11,571 bases of DNA, taken from contig CAJMOO010000059.1 of assembly GCA_905215045.1 (NCBI GenBank), positions 1 to 11,571 on the forward strand, read 5' to 3'. Position numbers and translations under genes: made by a program. The stretch is from an uncultured bacterium (GTDB lineage: Bacteria; Bacillota_A; Clostridia; Lachnospirales; Lachnospiraceae). Every line of letters starts with the position of its first letter. Position 1 is the first letter of the stretch. Positions 6,538 through 11,571 of the stretch are shown here, one piece after another. The notes under the pieces were generated by a model, which saw only the letters and a program-made list of their open reading frames with translations, had not been told where the DNA came from and did not search any database.

Positions 6538-8639
6538 TCAGAAAATATAAGATATATATCATCATGGGAATCACAGTACTTCTTCTTTTTATGGTTTTAC
6601 CGGTCGATACGAAGGGAGATTGGGAAATCCCTTGGGACATTACTCTAGAAGGAGAAGGGAATGATCCTGCATTTCGAAGCAGTACAGTGATGGAAATATT
6701 TCTAAAAAATGGGACAGCACCAAAGGATATTACAGTTTTCGTGAATCAACAGAAAATAAATCCGATCTGGGATTACGAACAAAGTACACAGATCAGTTTT
6801 CAGGAAGAAGGGATTTATAAGGTTCATATTGTTCATAAAAATGGATATGAAGAAATAAGGCAGGTTATGGTCGAATTAAATAATCCAACAACAGCCAAGA
6901 TCACAGCGGGAGCGTATACTCCAGGAGCATGGAGCAAAAAGAATGTGGTATTGGAAGCTTATGGAGCCAAAGCAGTTTCTGATATTCAATTTTATGAATA
7001 TAAAATAGGACAAGATGAATGGAAGCAGATGAAAAATAACAAGTTAGAGATCAGCAAAGATTTTGATGATCTTGTTTATATCAGAGCAGTTTCGAAGGCT
7101 GGAAGAGAAGGAGTGATCAGTCAGATTCCAGTGAGAGTATGGAAACAAAAACCAGAACTTGCAAAGATCCAATGTGATCAGGAACCTATTGGTGGATGGT
7201 ATTCGAAAATTCCTGTTTTCTCATATGATCTGAAGGAAAAAGAAGGACCACAGGTGCATCTTTATGCGCAGCTTACAGATTTGAAGACAAAAGAGGTACT
7301 GACAGGAATCAATCAGATTCCTAGGATCAGGAAGGATGGAAGATATCAGCTTGACATCTATACGAAAGATGAATCTGGAAATCGATCAGAACAACTCTAC
7401 CAAACGACTTGTTTTGTGGATACAGATAATCCAGAGATTTTTGTTCGCTATCAAAATCCAAGATCAGAAATTTTAAAATACCAGAAAGCTCAGATCATAG
7501 TTAAGGATGAAAATCTGAAAAAGGAAAATATGATCTTAAGAACATCGGGGAAACAGGTAAAGCCATGGAAGTTGGAAGGTGATCATTATGAAACAGAAGT
7601 TATATTTTTAAAGGACGGAAAACAGACATTGTCTGTTCAGGCAGAAGATCTGGCAGGAAATAAGATGATCATACAGGAAAAGTCGTTTATCATTGATACA
7701 CAAAAACCAAGGATTAAAATTCAAGGAATTGACAATGGAAGATCATATTCAAAGCCTGTAAAAATTCAAGTAGATGTGAAAGATCAAAATCTGAATCCAG
7801 ATAAGACATATATTTATCTTAACGGAAAGAAGATGAATTCCGTTATGATCAAAAAAGATGGATATTATACCATTGATGTGAAAACTGAAGATCTTGCAGG
7901 AAATCAAAATAGGTGCAGCAGAAAATTTACTGTCAATCAAAAAGGCATACAGATTCATTTTCTGCAGGAGGATTTAAAGGAAAAACAGATATCAACAAAA
8001 AATCTGAAGCCAGGATTTCGCATTGAAAGTCTGGAACCAGTGCAGGTAATGGCATTTCTTGTGAATGGGCAAAAAAAGGAATATCAATGGAAAGAAGATA
8101 AAGTTTATATAAAAGATCCTATCACAGAAAATGGGAAATGCAGTGTCAGTCTGCATGTAAAAGACAGTGCCGGAAATGAAAAAACAAGTGAAGAAATACA
8201 GTTTTTTTATGACACACAAAAACCAGTGATCAAAATAGAAGGGCTTGATCAGAAATCTGAATGTGAATATGGAAAACAGATCGGCATCCTTCTGGAAAAT
8301 AAAACAGATCAGTGGGAGAAGGTTATTTTGGATGGAAAAGAACAAAAACTGGAACATCATAAGATCACATGGAAAGAATTGGCTCCTGGAAAGCATGTTC
8401 TTCATCTGAAAGCAGTGGATCAGGCAGGAAATAAAACTGATCAAAGGATCACATTTAAGATCACAAAAGTCCTTCCAAAAGCAGTGAAACAAATTGTGGT
8501 AAAACAAGATAAAATACCATCAAAAAAAGATGAAAAAAAACAAAAACATCCAAATTTATGGATTTTATTTCTCATAGGAACAAGCATTTTCGTATCTGTA
8601 AAAATGTTTTGTAGTTATAGGAAATCCAGGCATTCTTGA
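6534..8639 (+). CDS. Membrane-anchored protein of tandem Ig-like domains
   Basis: This is a 701-residue envelope protein of unknown specific function. Residues about 6-23 form an N-terminal hydrophobic segment (signal peptide or anchor). Residues 674-692 form a C-terminal membrane span followed by a short basic tail (YRKSRHS), so the bulk should lie outside the cell. It has no sortase motif. The body is a run of bacterial Ig-like beta domains marked by D-x-(A/S)-G-N motifs at 279-283, 372-376, 453-457, 544-548 and 629-633, spaced 81-93 residues apart. More diverged domains lie before residue 270. Two copies of a 'DTQKP' linker introduce domains near residues 390 and 560. A Lys-rich segment (about 640-672) precedes the last span. 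The gene overlaps the kinase stop by ATGA, with AGGAGG (6517-6522) 11 nt upstream, so it is co-translated with the kinase. A role as a wall-spanning partner or sensor for the kinase is inferred from position only. Confidence 0.82.
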   Translation: MIRKYKIYIIMGITVLLLFMVLPVDTKGDWEIPWDITLEGEGNDPAFRSSTVMEIFLKNGTAPKDITVFVNQQKINPIWDYEQSTQISFQEEGIYKVHIVHKNGYEEIRQVMVELNNPTTAKITAGAYTPGAWSKKNVVLEAYGAKAVSDIQFYEYKIGQDEWKQMKNNKLEISKDFDDLVYIRAVSKAGREGVISQIPVRVWKQKPELAKIQCDQEPIGGWYSKIPVFSYDLKEKEGPQVHLYAQLTDLKTKEVLTGINQIPRIRKDGRYQLDIYTKDESGNRSEQLYQTTCFVDTDNPEIFVRYQNPRSEILKYQKAQIIVKDENLKKENMILRTSGKQVKPWKLEGDHYETEVIFLKDGKQTLSVQAEDLAGNKMIIQEKSFIIDTQKPRIKIQGIDNGRSYSKPVKIQVDVKDQNLNPDKTYIYLNGKKMNSVMIKKDGYYTIDVKTEDLAGNQNRCSRKFTVNQKGIQIHFLQEDLKEKQISTKNLKPGFRIESLEPVQVMAFLVNGQKKEYQWKEDKVYIKDPITENGKCSVSLHVKDSAGNEKTSEEIQFFYDTQKPVIKIEGLDQKSECEYGKQIGILLENKTDQWEKVILDGKEQKLEHHKITWKELAPGKHVLHLKAVDQAGNKTDQRITFKITKVLPKAVKQIVVKQDKIPSKKDEKKQKHPNLWILFLIGTSIFVSVKMFCSYRKSRHS

Positions 8640-8663
8640 ATCTTTTTCATTCTATGTTATAAT
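8636..8663 (+). promoter_or_regulatory. Sigma-A type promoter for the S1-protein / aroC / tgt operon
   Basis: A perfect TATAAT (8658-8663) is preceded by TTGAAT (8636-8641) at 16-nt spacing. The -35 box overlaps the TGA stop of the Ig-protein gene (8637-8639). Transcription would start near 8670, giving a leader of about 37 nt. No terminator separates it from the upstream signalling genes, so some read-through into the housekeeping operon is possible. Confidence 0.7.
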
Positions 8664-8706
8664 AAAGGTTACGTATATAGTTCAATCAAATGGAGGAATG
8701 GATATT

Positions 8707-9405
8707 ATGGCAGAAGAAGTAAAAGAAACAAGAGAAGATTTCGAAGCACAGTTAGAAGAATCTTTAAATAAAGCATCAACAAATGAAGACGCAGTATGGA
8801 ACCGTTTAGAGCAGATGAAAGAAGATGGGGATGTTCTGGCATTGACAGTTGGCGGTGTTGTAAATGGTGGAGTTATTGTTTATGTCGAAGGAATCCGTGG
8901 ATTTATTCCAGCATCTTTATTATCAACAAAATATGTAGAAGATCTGAACGTATGGTTACAGAAAGATGTGGAAGCAAAGATCATCACAGTAGAACCAGAA
9001 GAACAGAGACTTGTCTTATCTGCAAAAGCTGTTGAGAAGGAAAAAGAAAGAAAAGAACGCGAGAATAAGATCAATGAATTAAAAGTTGGTACAGTTGTAG
9101 AAGGTACAGTTGAAAATATCATGCCATATGGAGCATTTGTTGATATCGGTGATGGAATCAGTGGATTAGTTCATATTTCACAGTTAAGCCAGAAGAGAGT
9201 AAAATCTCCAGAAGAAGTTGTGAAAGAAGGAGATGCTGTTACAGTTAAGATCATTAAAGTCGCAAATGGAAAAGTAAGTTTAAGTATCAAAGCATTAGAA
9301 GAGGATAAAGAAGCAGCTAAGAAAGCAGAAGAAACTGGTGTGGAATACACAGAAGATGCAGCTGGAACAAGTCTTGGTGACTTACTTGCAAATATCAAAT
9401 TATAG
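8707..9405 (+). CDS. S1-domain RNA-binding protein, two S1 domains
   Basis: This is a 232-residue cytoplasmic protein related to ribosomal protein S1, expected to bind single-stranded RNA and perhaps help mRNA engage the ribosome. The start at 8707 is preferred over the in-frame ATG at 8698: GGAGG (8692-8696) ends 10 nt before 8707 but only 1 nt before 8698. An acidic N-terminus (1-40) precedes a diverged S1 domain (about 42-108, with GFIPASLLS). A Lys/Glu-rich helical linker follows, then a canonical S1 domain (about 124-197) with the PYGAFVDIGDGISGLVHISQLS core. Full bacterial S1 and YpfD-type proteins have four to six domains, so this is a short form. It is the first gene after the promoter at 8636-8663, and its stop overlaps the ribosome binding site of aroC. 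Codon use differs from its neighbours (more TTA for Leu, fewer GATC words), as expected of a highly expressed gene. Whether it is the cell's main S1 is unknown. Confidence 0.88.
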   Translation: MAEEVKETREDFEAQLEESLNKASTNEDAVWNRLEQMKEDGDVLALTVGGVVNGGVIVYVEGIRGFIPASLLSTKYVEDLNVWLQKDVEAKIITVEPEEQRLVLSAKAVEKEKERKERENKINELKVGTVVEGTVENIMPYGAFVDIGDGISGLVHISQLSQKRVKSPEEVVKEGDAVTVKIIKVANGKVSLSIKALEEDKEAAKKAEETGVEYTEDAAGTSLGDLLANIKL

Positions 9406-9417
9406 GAAGGAACATAT

Positions 9418-10518
9418 ATGGCAGGATCAGGTTTTGGCACAAATTTTCGAATTACAACATGGGGGGAAACTCATGGTGCAGGCGTAGGTGTCGTGGTAGA
9501 TGGATGTCCGGCTGGATTACCTCTTGAGAGAGAAGATGTTCAGAAATATCTGGACCGCAGAAAACCAGGACAGTCAAAGTATACAACACAGAGAAAAGAA
9601 GGAGATCAGGTTGAGATTCTTTCTGGTATCTTCGAAGGAAGAACAACAGGGACTCCGATCTCCATGGTTGTATATAACAAGGATCAGAGGTCTAAAGATT
9701 ACAGCAATATCAAAGATATTTACCGTCCAGGACATGCAGATTTTACATTTGACATGAAATATGGATTCAGAGATTACCGCGGTGGCGGCAGATCTTCTGG
9801 ACGAGAGACGATCGGACGTGTAGCAGCAGGAGCTGTAGCAGCGAAAGTTTTGAAAGAACTGGGAATTGAGATCAAAGCTTATGCAAAAGCGATCGCAGGA
9901 ATTGAAGTATCTAAGGATCATTTTGACTTTGCGGAGATGAATAACAATCCATTTAACATGCCAGATAAAGAGGCAGCAAAACTTGTACAGGAGAAAGCAG
10001 ACCAGATGATCAAAGAGATGGATTCCATCGGTGGTATCATTGAATGTCAGATCACAGGAATGCCAGTTGGAATCGGGGAAACCGTTTTTGATAAACTGGA
10101 TGCAGAACTTTCGAAAGCTATTATGTCCATTGGATCAGTAAAAGGCTTCGAGATCGGAGATGGATTTGAGGCTGCCAACCTGCGAGGGTCAGAGAATAAT
10201 GATGATTTTATCTGTGTTGATGGGAAGGTAGCAAAAGAGACAAATCATTCTGGAGGAGTTCTTGGAGGAATGAGTGATGGAAGTGCGATCGTATTCCGTG
10301 CAGCCATCAAACCGACACCATCGATCGCACAGACACAGAAGACAGTCAATCGTGATCTTGATAATGTAGAGATTGAAATTCATGGCCGTCATGATCCAAT
10401 GATCGTGCCAAGAGCTGTAGTTGTGGTAGAATCAATGGCAGCTGTTACGATTCTTGATGGAGTTTTAAAGAATCTTGGTGCAACAATGGATAATATTAAG
10501 AAAATTTATGGTGAATAA
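9418..10518 (+). CDS. aroC: Chorismate synthase
   Basis: This 366-residue enzyme catalyses the last shikimate-pathway step, converting 5-enolpyruvylshikimate-3-phosphate to chorismate, and needs reduced FMN. Chorismate feeds the aromatic amino acids and folate. The family signatures are all present: GETHG at 16-20 (often GESHG elsewhere) with catalytic-type H19, the DGCPAG turn, DYRGGGRSSGRET ending at residue 131, SGGVLGGMSDG, and RHDPMIVPRA starting at residue 324. The length matches typical bacterial AroC (about 360 residues), so the gene looks complete and functional. AGGAAGG (9404-9410) lies 7 nt before the ATG and overlaps the stop of the S1-protein gene; the gap to tgt is 2 nt. The other shikimate genes are not nearby, so aroC travels with translation-related genes here rather than in an aro cluster. 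Confidence 0.97.
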   Translation: MAGSGFGTNFRITTWGETHGAGVGVVVDGCPAGLPLEREDVQKYLDRRKPGQSKYTTQRKEGDQVEILSGIFEGRTTGTPISMVVYNKDQRSKDYSNIKDIYRPGHADFTFDMKYGFRDYRGGGRSSGRETIGRVAAGAVAAKVLKELGIEIKAYAKAIAGIEVSKDHFDFAEMNNNPFNMPDKEAAKLVQEKADQMIKEMDSIGGIIECQITGMPVGIGETVFDKLDAELSKAIMSIGSVKGFEIGDGFEAANLRGSENNDDFICVDGKVAKETNHSGGVLGGMSDGSAIVFRAAIKPTPSIAQTQKTVNRDLDNVEIEIHGRHDPMIVPRAVVVVESMAAVTILDGVLKNLGATMDNIKKIYGE

Positions 10519-10520
10519 GA

Positions 10521-11571
10521 ATGTATGAATTAATCAAAAAAGACGGAAGAGCAAAAAGAGGCCGTTTAACAACGGTCCATGGTGTGATCGAAACACCAGT
10601 ATTTATGAATGTCGGGACTGTGGCAGCGATCAAAGGTGCAGTCAGTACAGATGATCTCAAAGATATTGGAACACAGGTGGAGTTATCTAATACATATCAT
10701 CTGCATGTAAGAACAGGAGATAAGCTGATCAAGGAATTTGGAGGGCTGCATAAGTTTATGCACTGGGACCGCCCAATCCTTACAGATTCTGGCGGATTTC
10801 AGGTGTTTTCATTGGCGAAGCTTCGTAAGATCAAAGAAGAAGGCGTTTCTTTTGCTTCTCATATTGATGGAAGAAAGATTTTCATGGGACCAGAAGAAAG
10901 TATGCAGATCCAGTCAAACTTAGGATCAACGATCGCGATGGCATTTGACGAATGTCCGCCACATCCTGCAACAAGAGAGTATATGCAGAATTCTGTTGAT
11001 CGTACAACAAGATGGTTGAGACGATGCAAAAAAGAGATGGACCGCTTAAATTCTCTGGAAGATACAGTCAATCCACATCAGATGTTATTTGGGATCAATC
11101 AGGGTGGAACATTCGAAGATATCCGAATCGAACACGCCAAAGAGATTTCCAAGATGGATCTAGATGGATATGCATTAGGTGGACTTGCGGTTGGAGAAAC
11201 ACATGAAGAGATGTACAATATCCTTGAAAAGACAGTGCCATATCTGCCAGAAGATAAACCAACTTACCTGATGGGGGTTGGAACACCGGTGAATATTTTA
11301 GAAGCAGTTGACCGTGGAGTTGATTTCTTTGATTGTGTATATCCAACAAGAAATGGTCGTCATGGACATGTATATACGAATCAGGGAAAACTTAATATGT
11401 TCAATAAAAAATACGAACTGGACCATCGTCCGATCGAAGAAGGATGCCAGTGCCCAGCCTGTAGAAGTTACAGCAGAGCCTATATCCGACATCTTTTAAA
11501 AGCAAAAGAAATGCTAGGAATGAGATTATGTGTCTTGCATAACTTGTATTTTTATAATACAATGATGAGTG
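10521..11571 (+). CDS. tgt: tRNA-guanine transglycosylase, 3' end cut by the window
   Basis: This enzyme exchanges guanine-34 in the anticodon of Asp, Asn, His and Tyr tRNAs for a queuosine precursor. The window holds 350 codons, and a family length near 375 suggests only about 25-30 residues are missing. Key residues are in place: D89 in TDSGGFQ, the pocket motif GGLAVGE (220-226), the expected nucleophile D271 in FDCVYPTRNGR, and the zinc ligands C309, C311, C314 and H340. V224 sits where preQ1-using bacterial enzymes carry Val and eukaryotic queuine-using ones carry Gly, which suggests preQ1. Some clostridial enzymes are reported to use queuine directly, so substrate choice is not settled. 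GGTGA (10510-10514) lies 6 nt before the ATG and spans the end of aroC, and only 2 nt separate the genes, so translation is probably coupled. Confidence 0.96.
   Translation, partial: MYELIKKDGRAKRGRLTTVHGVIETPVFMNVGTVAAIKGAVSTDDLKDIGTQVELSNTYHLHVRTGDKLIKEFGGLHKFMHWDRPILTDSGGFQVFSLAKLRKIKEEGVSFASHIDGRKIFMGPEESMQIQSNLGSTIAMAFDECPPHPATREYMQNSVDRTTRWLRRCKKEMDRLNSLEDTVNPHQMLFGINQGGTFEDIRIEHAKEISKMDLDGYALGGLAVGETHEEMYNILEKTVPYLPEDKPTYLMGVGTPVNILEAVDRGVDFFDCVYPTRNGRHGHVYTNQGKLNMFNKKYELDHRPIEEGCQCPACRSYSRAYIRHLLKAKEMLGMRLCVLHNLYFYNTMMS

Noticed and set aside
7992..8507. 171-codon open frame on the minus strand
   Set aside because: It lies wholly inside the Ig-protein gene and its translation is a Phe/Ile/Leu/His/Cys-rich shadow of A-rich coding DNA, with no recognisable motif.
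8698..8706. Upstream ATG as the start of the S1-domain protein
   Set aside because: GGAGG ends only 1 nt before this ATG, too close for initiation, while the ATG at 8707 has normal spacing.

Overview
The window reads as ordinary chromosomal DNA from a low-GC Gram-positive anaerobe. It most likely comes from the Clostridia, and Lachnospiraceae is the best guess. The reasons are the A-rich coding strand, strong AGGAGG-type ribosome binding sites, a sortase-type surface protein with a PKTG motif, and an S1-protein / aroC / tgt gene order. The species cannot be fixed from the sequence. All recognised genes lie on the plus strand. No RNA gene, IS element, CRISPR array or phage gene was seen.

Left part (1-4254): A 1236-residue secreted surface protein carries a signal peptide, an adhesin-like head, an isopeptide-type domain, five tandem DUF11-like domains and a TPKTGD sorting signal. 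In all five repeats the candidate isopeptide lysine and aspartate are exactly 35 residues apart. A good sigma-A promoter follows (3815-3843), then a 105-residue coiled-coil/acidic-tail protein and a clear intrinsic terminator.

Middle part (4271-8639): Three tightly packed genes form a probable signalling operon. They encode a PP2C-type Ser/Thr phosphatase, a membrane Ser/Thr kinase with an extracytoplasmic alpha-helical repeat region instead of PASTA domains, and a membrane-anchored protein of tandem Ig-like domains. The phosphatase and kinase frames overlap by up to 91 nt. The kinase and Ig-protein genes overlap by ATGA. The kinase keeps its ATP-binding and catalytic residues but has HMD instead of HRD and lacks the APE motif. 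The unusual kinase, its cognate phosphatase and a wall-spanning partner make this the most likely under-described system here: probably an envelope-sensing phosphorylation module beside a large adhesin. That role is inference.

Right part (8636-11571): A second good promoter overlaps the stop codon of the Ig-protein gene. It precedes a housekeeping operon of a two-domain S1 RNA-binding protein, chorismate synthase (aroC) and tRNA-guanine transglycosylase (tgt), the last cut by the window end. Spacings of 12 and 2 nt and no internal terminator suggest co-transcription.

The tetramer GATC is conspicuously common, mostly as isoleucine ATC codons after codons ending in G.
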